From Candidatus Accumulibacter cognatus (GTDB taxonomy: Bacteria; Pseudomonadota; Gammaproteobacteria; Burkholderiales; Rhodocyclaceae): 64,000 nucleotides of DNA. Shown piece after piece: positions 28,810 through 34,955 of this stretch; within the stretch, counting starts at the first letter, position 1; every line of letters begins with the position of its first letter. A model generated the notes under the pieces. The model saw nothing but the letters and a program-made list of their open reading frames with translations. It did no database searches and was not told the origin of the DNA. The stretch spans positions 4,273,553-4,337,552 of the forward strand of contig CP058708.1 in assembly GCA_013414765.1 (NCBI GenBank), written 5' to 3'. The position numbers and the translations under genes are program-made.

Positions 28810-29655
28810 TCAATGTGCGGTGTCCCATGCCCAAAACTCGTAGTAAATCCTTGCTATGCCAGCCTCTTGCGTGATGTCTGAAATCAGTGCATGGAGTTGT
28901 TGATACATGGCGAGATTCTTGACGAATCCTTGACTTGGCGTATTTGGAATCGATGGTTGCCCAACCCAAATCTTGCGAAGCGGCAATAACGTAAAGCTAT
29001 CCCAAGGAACGTGAAGCCATTCGATCAAGCTTGGATTACGACCTAAACTGGAAAACGTAAAATGTTTCAACGCAAGATTGGTAATTTTCATCGCAACGCC
29101 GATATTCATTTTGCTCGGTTCGCCACGATCAGTTTTCTCACCCCAATCAGCGACAAGCGACTCTCCGAGTTCTAAGGCGAAGCGGTCAAAGGCCATTTGG
29201 CTACTTATGGCATTCAGTTCCTTGCTTAGTTGTTCGGCTCGGGCATGCCAGCGCCACTGCGCATAGCGTAGCGAGGGTGTTTCATGATGGAAAGCTCGAT
29301 AGATCGTGTTGTCGACCGTAAAGGCCAACAACTCTTTTGGGGATTTTCCTGCCAAGTCTCGTGCCCTGTAACGCTCGACAATCGGATTCGATTCGAACGA
29401 ACGCAACTTTGCAACAAGCTCATCACGATGCAGTGAGTTAGCAAGTTGAGCTGGTTTTGGAATGTGCATGGACTTTTCACGAACTACCCTCGTGCCAGAC
29501 TTTTCCAAGTCCCATTTGGTGCCAGCCAGAGCCGCCTTGTTTGACGTCGCCAATGAACCTGGCGGAAATTTCTTGTCCAGCACACCCAAAATCTCTGGGT
29601 CGGATTTACCTTCCCTCAATAAGTCTGTAATCGTTCCCCTGCGCGAATGTTTCAT
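28810..29655 (-). CDS. hypothetical protein, cassette gene
   Basis: A 281-residue protein not assigned to a family. The N-terminus (RRGTITDLLREGKSDPEILG, VLDKKFPPGS) reads like a short helix-turn-helix used to bind DNA or a partner. The middle has YRARDLAGKSPKELLAFTVD and YRAFHHETPSLRYAQWRWHA; the C-terminus is helical and ends with Trp-Asp-Thr-Ala-His. No membrane segments. ATG 29655 has AGAAGGAGCT upstream. The cassette's attC follows 7 bases after the stop. Confidence 0.6.
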   Translation of the reverse strand: MKHSRRGTITDLLREGKSDPEILGVLDKKFPPGSLATSNKAALAGTKWDLEKSGTRVVREKSMHIPKPAQLANSLHRDELVAKLRSFESNPIVERYRARDLAGKSPKELLAFTVDNTIYRAFHHETPSLRYAQWRWHARAEQLSKELNAISSQMAFDRFALELGESLVADWGEKTDRGEPSKMNIGVAMKITNLALKHFTFSSLGRNPSLIEWLHVPWDSFTLLPLRKIWVGQPSIPNTPSQGFVKNLAMYQQLHALISDITQEAGIARIYYEFWAWDTAH

Positions 29656-29710
29656 GGTAGCTCCTTCTGTGCGATGGATCTAGGGCGAGTCGCCACCTCC
29701 GCATGGTTGT

Positions 29711-29745
29711 GCCCAACGTGAAAGCTCAGGGGCGCCGGGTTGGGC
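29711..29745 (-). other. deleted attC (35 bp) with both core sites but no central arms
   Basis: Minus strand: GCCCAAC (29745-29739) CCGGCGCCCCTGAGCTTTCAC GTTGGGC (29717-29711). Compared with the 20.3- and 28.7-kb sites, the outer sequences are kept but the inner palindrome and its loop are missing. Likely a deletion derivative unable to fold into a normal recombination hairpin. Confidence 0.6.
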
Positions 29746-29994
29746 GAAGGACGGCAAAATGCCCAGCCATGGCTGACCGGCAAGCCGACAGGACCACAGG
29801 CGAGCATCCCAGCCGACCACGCGGCGCCGCAAGCGCGTAGGCCAGCCAGGCCGCCGGGCAACGACGGCCGCCCAGCACGCCGCCGCGCCAGCCCCCGCAA
29901 GGCCGCGAGTGGTGACCGCCGCGGTTGGCAAAGCGGCCACCCATGGGCAAGGGCTTTGGCCACGACAGCTTTTGGTCATGATTTGGCCTCGCAC
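29746..29994. other. GC-rich cassette without a convincing gene
   Basis: About 250 bp of very GC-rich sequence between two attC-type sites. Frames are open on both strands simply from base composition, and all proteins are Arg/Ala/Pro/Trp-rich with no motif. Either a non-coding cassette or one carrying a small RNA or promoter. Confidence 0.45.
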
Positions 29995-30120
29995 GCCCAA
30001 CGTTCGAGGTGAGGCGGGACCGACGGCAAGGCGACCCGCCCGCCGGGCGTAGGATAAGCCACCACGCCCGGCGGGCGGGTTGGCTTGCCGTTGGGCCTCG
30101 CCTCGACCGAGGGGTTAGGC
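29995..30120 (-). other. attC site (126 bp)
   Basis: Minus strand: GCCTAAC (30120-30114) ... GTTGGGC (30001-29995). Long inner palindrome of AACCCGCCCGCCGGGCGTG / CGCCCGGCGGGCGGGT type, with GGCAAGCC / GGCTTGCC. Confidence 0.88.
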
Positions 30121-30583
30121 GACCATGCAGCCTGACCAAGGCCCGGCTGCTTGGCTGCTCTTGCAACTGGCTGCAGACCTGTGGTGCCAACTCGTGCGCA
30201 GATGACTACCCGGAACTTCGTGGTTGAGCGAGCGAACGGCTTGGCTGCGTGTGGGAAGTTGCCTTGCCGCAACTGGACGGCCCGGCTGGACTTGAAGTTC
30301 CGGGATTTCGTTGATGCGGGTTCGCTGCGGTGCCGGAGCGAACAACACAGCAACTTCCTTCCGACTGCACCCGATCGGCTGTTTGTCTCCGGCCGTGACG
30401 TCCGGAGCGGGAGCGGCCCGCGACGGCCGCCCCACACCCTGACTGCCCGGCCGCAGGCACGGCGGCGCGAAGCGCCAGCAACAACCTGACTTGGTGCGCG
30501 TCGTGGACCAAGGGATCGCGGCAGTGGCCGACTGGCGATGTTCACGTGGACTGGCGGCGTTCTTGCATTCGGGCGTTCTGGTC
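30121..30583. other. cassette with no confidently assignable gene
   Basis: Two overlapping frames are possible. A minus-strand frame (30435-30115) stops inside the attC R'' as real cassette genes do, but its composition is unconvincing. A plus-strand frame (30151-30489) has QMTTRNFVVERANGLA and CRNWTARLDLKFRDF. Neither has a good RBS nor a known motif. Confidence 0.4.
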
Positions 30584-30661
30584 GCCTAACGTTGCTGGTA
30601 ACCTGCCGGCGGAGGGCGGCGAAGCCGCCTGTAGCCGGTCAGGTTGACCGGCGTGTTAGGC
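30584..30661 (-). other. attC site (78 bp)
   Basis: Minus strand: GCCTAAC (30661-30655) ... GTTAGGC (30590-30584). Arms CGCCGGTCAACCTGACCGGC and GCCGGCAGGTTACCAGCAAC pair, with GGCGGCTTCGCCGCC at the tip. Confidence 0.92.
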
Positions 30662-30668
30662 CACGCCA

Positions 30669-31103
30669 CTACGCTTGAAGGGGCGGTAGTCGCCTTGCCG
30701 CTTCTACTCCCCCACCACGTGGGAGTCTCTTATTGGCCTCGATCCGAAGATCCATGAACCGCTGCCGAAGGTTGCCAAAGCTTCGGTCTTCGAGTTCAGG
30801 ATCACGGAGGCATAAGACGATGTTCTGTAGTTCCGACGAAACAACACGCTGAAATTCCGCCCTGTCCTCGATTGCCAAGGCGGTCTGTAATCCGACAGCA
30901 ATTGACCCAGCAACACCAATTAGCGATATTGCCTCGTGACTCCATCGCATCGTGCCGCCAACTACCACCAAAGCTGTTGACGAGAGCGCGCATATAATCA
31001 GCAGCCAATTGGCTAAAAAATTGACTAAGTGCCGAGCACGCTGATTTCGAAGCAGCCTTTCAACATCTTCCAGGAGAGGGTGTAGACGATCATCACTAAT
31101 CAC
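30669..31103 (-). CDS. two-TM membrane protein (SLATT-like), cassette gene
   Basis: The 144-residue protein has an N-terminal amphipathic helix (LHPLLEDVERLLRNQRARHL), two membrane segments (about residues 27-50, FLANWLLIICALSSTALVVV; about 58-78, SLIGVAGSIAVGLQTALAI) and a cytoplasmic helical tail. This layout is like SLATT-family two-TM effectors, which form pores or hold other effectors at the membrane in nucleotide-signalling defence systems, but no specific SLATT motif was confirmed. ATG overlaps the upstream NlpC/P60 stop by 4 bases (ATGA), so the two are translationally coupled in one cassette. Confidence 0.65.
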   Translation of the reverse strand: MISDDRLHPLLEDVERLLRNQRARHLVNFLANWLLIICALSSTALVVVGGTMRWSHEAISLIGVAGSIAVGLQTALAIEDRAEFQRVVSSELQNIVLCLRDPELEDRSFGNLRQRFMDLRIEANKRLPRGGGVEAARRLPPLQA

Positions 31104-32074
31104 AGTAATTCCTCCAATGTATTCCTTGCTTTCCGTTTGCGCCGGTGCCGAGTGTGACGGTGAACTATATGTTGAATAAGTTCATTTAACTCTGAATCTA
31201 TAATTTCGCTAGTTGCGAGCTGGAACTTTATCTCTTTAAGTTGCCTAATTACAATGAGGTCAGAGTCCCAATAAAGTGCCAATAGTTCTCTGGCTGCGGA
31301 CTTAGCCTCCTCCAATTGGATTTTCGTTTGAGACTCCAAGCTCGCCAATTCTTCAGGTGACCAATGCTCTGATGGCATCATGCCCTGTAGCCACAAGGAT
31401 TGCAGCATGACTTTGTGTGCACAACGCGCATTTTCCAGCTTGCTGGTCAGATATGTTCGCCTGAACTGTAGATAATTTAACTTAAAGATTTCGGCCTCGT
31501 GCTCCTCGTTCGAGCGATCAACTCCACGAAATCCCTCCGATAGTGCGACACGAGCTTCGGAAGTAATATCCATCCACTCGTTGGTTCTAAACACTGTCTC
31601 AAGGTCTGACGGAAGTACAGAAGTTGGAGATCTTTGAGATATTGCAATTCCGAACTTCTCGTATGCTTTGGTCACGAGCTCAGAGCAAAATGAGGTTAGA
31701 TCAGGGCCTTCATCTTTGATTCCAATTGCATAATTATACTTTTGACCCACAAATGACATAACCACGTCCAGCCACTTCCGCGCAATCGTTATATAGTCTA
31801 TTGGCGGCTCCCCGTCGCTAGGAGGACAATGGTTTCTATGCCGATAAATCTTCCACTCGTTCGTGTATTTTGAGCTGAGAAGAAGTTGCCGAGTTGTAAG
31901 TATATCGACACCTGCTGGTGTAGCGTGACACCAGAGTGGGCCGTTTAAGTTGATCGCGCAGTGAGAGAAGCTTGCAGACCTTCGCAGTAGACGTTGCAGA
32001 CCAACTACCGCAAGACTTAACCAGCTAGTTCCTCTGACCAATGCTACGTCACCAGGAAAGAATGGCTGACTCAT
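31100..32074 (-). CDS. YiiX/YebB-like permuted NlpC/P60 hydrolase, cassette gene
   Basis: A 324-residue protein. Residues 1-160 show the permuted papain-like fold: FFPGDVALVRGTSWLSLAVV, RSASFSHCAINLNGPLWCHA with the candidate catalytic His38, PAGVDILTTRQLLLS, and LTSFCSELVTKAYEKFG with candidate catalytic Cys130. Such enzymes cut peptide or lipid-acyl bonds. Residues 170-324 form a long helical extension (HWSPEELASLESQTKIQLEE) ending in a Lys/Arg-rich tail. No signal peptide, so it acts inside the cell. It precedes the two-TM gene in the same cassette, suggesting a hydrolase-membrane effector pair. Confidence 0.7.
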   Translation of the reverse strand: MSQPFFPGDVALVRGTSWLSLAVVGLQRLLRRSASFSHCAINLNGPLWCHATPAGVDILTTRQLLLSSKYTNEWKIYRHRNHCPPSDGEPPIDYITIARKWLDVVMSFVGQKYNYAIGIKDEGPDLTSFCSELVTKAYEKFGIAISQRSPTSVLPSDLETVFRTNEWMDITSEARVALSEGFRGVDRSNEEHEAEIFKLNYLQFRRTYLTSKLENARCAHKVMLQSLWLQGMMPSEHWSPEELASLESQTKIQLEEAKSAARELLALYWDSDLIVIRQLKEIKFQLATSEIIDSELNELIQHIVHRHTRHRRKRKARNTLEELL

Positions 32075-32106
32075 ATGGGATTGGGAAGGCCGTTGTGGAA
32101 CGCGGG

Positions 32107-32193
32107 GCCTAACGTAGAGCTAACCGGCGCTGCGCGGCTTTATCGCGCAGCGTCCAGCGACCGAAGGGAGCGAGGTTGAGCGCCGGGTTATGC
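32107..32193 (-). other. attC site (87 bp)
   Basis: Minus strand: GCATAAC (32193-32187) ... GTTAGGC (32113-32107). Arms CCGGCGCTCAACC and CGCCGGTTAGCTCTAC pair around GGACGCTGCGCG / CGCGCAGCG. The next gene's stop is inside R''. Confidence 0.92.
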
Positions 32194-32553
32194 TTTTGAT
32201 TCTTCATCTTTGTACGGCTGCAGGGGCAGTGCAACGGGAATACTGAACTTGATTTTGTTCATTGATTGTCGATTTTCTTTGCTCTCGCCAGCGGACCCGA
32301 GATTAAACATGCCTGTTACTACGCCGATTCCACCTTTTGTGCCCGTCGTTTCTTGGGCCTCGACGGATATATCGAAGTCCACGAAAATGACTGGCAGTTG
32401 ATCGTTTGTTCTGCCGTAAAGAGACTTTGGATCGCTGGGGTTGCGCACATGTGGACTTACGCGGCCACCTGAGGCTTGAACTTTCTCTTGGGCTTCCACG
32501 ACTCCACCAATCAATTGGGAAAGTGTTTCTGAGATGAAGTCCTTTAGTTGCAT
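32188..32553 (-). CDS. hypothetical protein with beta-rich C-terminus, cassette gene
   Basis: A 121-residue protein starting MQLKDFISETLSQLIGGVVE, with GGGAGC just upstream; longer starts cross the neighbouring attC. The first ~25 residues form an amphipathic helix. The rest is a beta-sandwich-like pattern: PVIFVDFDISVEAQETTGTK, GGIGVVTGMFNLGSAGES and MNKIKFSIPVALPLQ. I recognise this as a widespread layout of small proteins that co-occur with proteases or NTPases, but I cannot name the family. Stop lies in attC. Confidence 0.55.
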   Translation of the reverse strand: MQLKDFISETLSQLIGGVVEAQEKVQASGGRVSPHVRNPSDPKSLYGRTNDQLPVIFVDFDISVEAQETTGTKGGIGVVTGMFNLGSAGESKENRQSMNKIKFSIPVALPLQPYKDEESKA

Positions 32554-32577
32554 GGTGAGCTCCCAGTGATTTGTTGA

Positions 32578-32706
32578 GCATAACGTTCGAGCTAAGCGGG
32601 CGACGACGGCAGGACGCCAGGCCCGGGCCGGTGAAAATGTACGGAGTACCACCGGCCCGGGCCTGGTGGCCTGCCGTTGGCGCTCCGCTTGAGCGAGGGG
32701 TTAGGC
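32578..32706 (-). other. attC site (129 bp)
   Basis: Minus strand: GCCTAAC (32706-32700) ... GTTATGC (32584-32578). Arms CCCTCGCTCAAGCGG and CGCTTAGCTCGAAC pair; long inner palindrome CCAGGCCCGGGCCGGTGGTA / CACCGGCCCGGGCCTGG. Confidence 0.92.
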
Positions 32707-32713
32707 GTCTGCG

Positions 32714-33445
32714 TCACGTCGGCAAGAGGGCCGAGAGGGCCGGAAGCAGCGGGGTGAAAATGGCAATGTGATTAGCAGCGGATTGGATGAAGTCGTTGTA
32801 GCGAGAGGTGAAGGTTGGCTTGCCAACCGACTGTTCCATACTCTGAATTCGCTCCAAGAATTCAGCCTTCAGCTCTGCAGGCGCATGTTCAGCAACTATC
32901 GAGCGCAGGTTCTCGAAGACTGTGACTTCACTTGCGATGTAGGTGTTCGTTGAGTTGTCGTTCGAATGAAGGTTGACGCGAGTGTTAACGCCGCCAACGT
33001 GGATGGTCAATGGGCCGGCTGGTGTTGAAGCTTCATTTTTCATGGTCGAGAGTTCCAAGCAGAGGGTTGCCGCAACGGCAGCAGGGCTGTAGATGTGACC
33101 GGTAGTGATGGAACCAGCATCGCTTCCATCCTCGTTCGTCTGAAAGCCAACGAAGCCATGCTCGTAGTGCCCAGATTGAAGCTTCATTGCGCGGTACCAG
33201 CGTGTGCCGTCGTCGGGTGCATGCTGTAGACCGGCAGGGAGTCCACTCTCGTCTCCGGCATCAGCGAGCAGCTTTCGACCTGCGAGCTTGGAGATGGCTT
33301 CAAAGCGACTTCTTGCCAAGCGGTCGAATGAGGCTGCGACGCGCCAGTATTCACCTGCAGCACCGCCCTGGTAATCGAGACGTGCGCCTCGAAGCTGCTC
33401 CTCGAGTTCAAGGAAGCGGGTTTCCAACTCTAGCCAAGTGGGCAT
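32714..33445 (-). CDS. hypothetical protein, cassette gene
   Basis: A 243-residue protein. The N-terminal third is a coiled-coil (MPTWLELETRFLELEEQLRG). The middle is beta-rich with HYEHGFVGFQTNEDGSDAGS and GPLTIHVGGVNTRVNLHSND, and the C-terminus has VFENLRSIVAEHAPAELKAE then a short hydrophobic tail (HIAIFTPLLPALSALLPT) that could touch a membrane. No family is recognised. The layout helical N-terminus, polar middle, hydrophobic tail would fit a membrane-acting effector, but that is speculation. Confidence 0.6.
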   Translation of the reverse strand: MPTWLELETRFLELEEQLRGARLDYQGGAAGEYWRVAASFDRLARSRFEAISKLAGRKLLADAGDESGLPAGLQHAPDDGTRWYRAMKLQSGHYEHGFVGFQTNEDGSDAGSITTGHIYSPAAVAATLCLELSTMKNEASTPAGPLTIHVGGVNTRVNLHSNDNSTNTYIASEVTVFENLRSIVAEHAPAELKAEFLERIQSMEQSVGKPTFTSRYNDFIQSAANHIAIFTPLLPALSALLPT

Positions 33446-33457
33446 AGTATTTCAGAC

Positions 33458-33514
33458 GCCTAACGTGGAGTTCAGCGGTGAGCGCAGCGAGTCCGCTGGA
33501 ACGCATGGTTAGGG
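33458..33514 (-). other. attC site (57 bp)
   Basis: Minus strand: CCCTAAC (33514-33508) ... GTTAGGC (33464-33458). Arms GTTCCAGCGGACTCG and CACCGCTGAACTCC pair around CTGCGCT, the same type as 21057-21114. Confidence 0.88.
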
Positions 33515-33643
33515 GGTAGTAGAGATGGATACGCGAGTTTCATGCGCTCACTGCGGCGCCATGATTGGAACGGCCGCATACGCAACGGACGGAACGCATG
33601 TTTTTCATGCAGATTGCCAAAAGTCGGTTAGGTTTCCGAGGGT

Positions 33644-33925
33644 TCATGATGCAGAAGAGAATCCAAGCGGAAGTGATTTCCTCCCCGTCGCCATGAACTT
33701 CACCCAATGCACCGGGACGGAAATTATCATGGTGTCTTTGACCGAACCGTCGCATTGCTCTGGTTTGAACGTCATGTCGATGAAGTTGCTGTTTTGAACG
33801 GCAGACGTGCAGTAGATGTATTTCCCAACGCGGCCTTCTTTCACGTATGGCGCAATAGCTTCACCAAGGAATGAATATGCCTCTTCAACAAGCAGGACCC
33901 CGCACACAGTATCCGGCAATGACAT
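33644..33925 (-). CDS. hypothetical protein, cassette gene
   Basis: A 93-residue protein, MSLPDTVCGVLLVEEAYSFL, GEAIAPYVKEGRVGKYIYCT, NFIDMTFKPEQCDGSVKDTM, SVPVHWVKFMATGRK. I do not recognise it. ATG 33925 lies 7 bases inside the cassette boundary, as expected for a cassette gene; the longer frame to 34057 crosses the attC. An opposing frame (33525-33797) begins with CAHCGAMIGTAAYATDGTHV then FHADC, a CxxC...HxxC zinc-knuckle-like pattern, so which strand is coding in 33525-33643 is not certain. Confidence 0.5.
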   Translation of the reverse strand: MSLPDTVCGVLLVEEAYSFLGEAIAPYVKEGRVGKYIYCTSAVQNSNFIDMTFKPEQCDGSVKDTMIISVPVHWVKFMATGRKSLPLGFSSAS

Positions 33926-33931
33926 ATGGCC

Positions 33932-33998
33932 CCCTAACGTTGGAGGTGAGCACCTTGACGCCGTAAGGCGGCGAGTGTGCTCCAGCGACGCGTTGAAC
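33932..33998 (-). other. attC site closest to the integrase end
   Basis: Minus strand: GTTCAAC (33998-33992) ... GTTAGGG (33938-33932). Arms CGTCGCTGGAGCACAC and GTGCTCACCTCCAAC pair around GCCGCCTTACGGCG. Confidence 0.85.
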
Positions 33999-34336
33999 GG
34001 GAAAGGGGGCAGGGGAAGCCGAAAGGTCTCCATGCCCACCGCCGAACGACCCACCAAGAGGGATCTGCTTGACTCCGAAGTGTGCGCTGGGCGTGTGTAT
34101 GAACGCTCGCGTTATACATCCGCTCAGTACACACTTCGCTTATTAGCAGATTTTCCACGCTTTATACAGCCCACGCCGATGTGCTAGCTATACCCTTGCC
34201 CGTTGCGTCCATCAACGCAGCCACCTTTCTCGAGCAACGTGAAGTGGACATCCTACTTGACGATTTACTTTGCGTCATTATTCTGTATATCTGCTCAGTG
34301 ATCGGCAAATTTCCAACCGAAACAAGGAGGTGCCCG
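33999..34336. other. probable first cassette remnant and attI region
   Basis: This stretch lies between the last attC and the integrase start, where attI and the cassette promoter belong. No credible gene is visible. I could not place the attI core with confidence (no clean GTTRRRY in the expected context). An imperfect palindrome occupies 34077-34137. Confidence 0.45.
34077..34137. repeat. imperfect 61-bp palindrome beside attI
   Basis: GAAGTGTGCGCTGGGCG ... (right arm) CGCTCAGTACACACTTC fold back with TGTATGAACGC / GCGTTATACA at the centre. Not a standard attC, because the core heptamers are absent; it may be a cassette relic or a regulatory hairpin. Confidence 0.6.
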
Positions 34337-34498
34337 ATGGACACGTTCACTAAAAGTTCGGGCAATTGCGTCAGTGACGGCGGCGCTCCTCGATCCCCCA
34401 GGCGGCTGCTTGAACAGCTCGGCGACCGCATTATTGCCAAGCACTATAGCTTGGCGCGGCCGGTGGCCGCAACCCCAAAAGGCGTCGCCTCAGGGTAA
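34337..34498 (+). pseudogene. intI: integron integrase, N-terminal stub only
   Basis: ATG 34337 has an excellent RBS (AAGGAGG, 6-nt spacing). The product begins MDTFTKSSGNCVSDGG and reaches SPRRLLEQLGDRIIAKHYSL, which matches the conserved IntI N-terminal helix (PRLLxxxRxxIRxxHYSxRT). After HYSLA the sequence becomes unrelated and a stop follows at 34496-34498; the rest of the SAM-like domain, the IntI-specific patch and the RHRY catalytic residues are gone. It points away from the array with attC sites on its left, the expected integron geometry. Identification rests on about 20 residues plus context. Confidence 0.6.
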
Positions 34499-34630
34499 AT
34501 TTGTTCTCTTCGAGAGATCGTCATTCAGGCGCCGGCCGGAATTCAGATTGGTCAATCCAATCAGACTTCCAACTCCCCGTTTGAATGCCCGACTGGAGAC
34601 TCGCTGAGCCCTGTCGGAAGAACTGAAAAC
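34499..34630. other. junction between intI stub and core genome
   Basis: About 130 bp with no coding signal. The break in intI near 34465 followed by this segment marks the deletion or rearrangement point that removed the integrase. Confidence 0.4.
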
Positions 34631-34921
34631 TCAGACATGCACGGCTTCCTTCTCGACGAATGGACGCAACTCGGGGCGCAAGGCCTTGTCGGTCACGAGA
34701 TCGATCGGTACGCCGAACAGGTCTTCGAGGTAGAACTGAACGCCAAAGTAGCGCTCGGATGTCGCCGGACCATCGAAGGTGACCAGCACATCGACATCAC
34801 TATCGCTCCGCGCTGCGTCGCGTGCGGTTGATCCGAACAGGGCAAGTTCCTTCACGCCGTAGCGAGCCGCCAGGATGGGTTTGCTGCAGGTGAGCAGTTC
34901 GATGGCGCGTGAGCGATTCAT
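34631..34921 (-). CDS. MNT-type nucleotidyltransferase domain protein
   Basis: A 96-residue minimal nucleotidyltransferase. LALFGSTARDAARSDSDVDV gives the GSxAR(x)xxxxSDxD motif with two metal-binding Asp residues, and FYLEDLFGVPIDLVTDKALR holds the third Asp position. Such proteins are usually antitoxins of HEPN/MNT systems, AMPylating the HEPN toxin. No HEPN gene is adjacent, so it is an orphan or has a distant partner. It sits 30 bp downstream of ccmI's end, on the same strand, and could be read through from the ccm operon. Confidence 0.8.
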   Translation of the reverse strand: MNRSRAIELLTCSKPILAARYGVKELALFGSTARDAARSDSDVDVLVTFDGPATSERYFGVQFYLEDLFGVPIDLVTDKALRPELRPFVEKEAVHV

Positions 34922-34955
34922 TTCTGTCTCCAGGCAATCCGGAAAGTCAGCGTCA

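Noticed and set aside
20326..32193. possible CRISPR array from recurring TGCGCGGCTTTATCGCGCA
   Set aside because: The repeats are spaced by whole genes, are palindromic, and sit inside sites with attC core heptamers, so they are attC arms.
33999..34336. exact attI position
   Set aside because: GAGCAACGTGAAG near 34237 resembles the outer end of attC sites, but no clear GTTRRRY core in attI context could be chosen.
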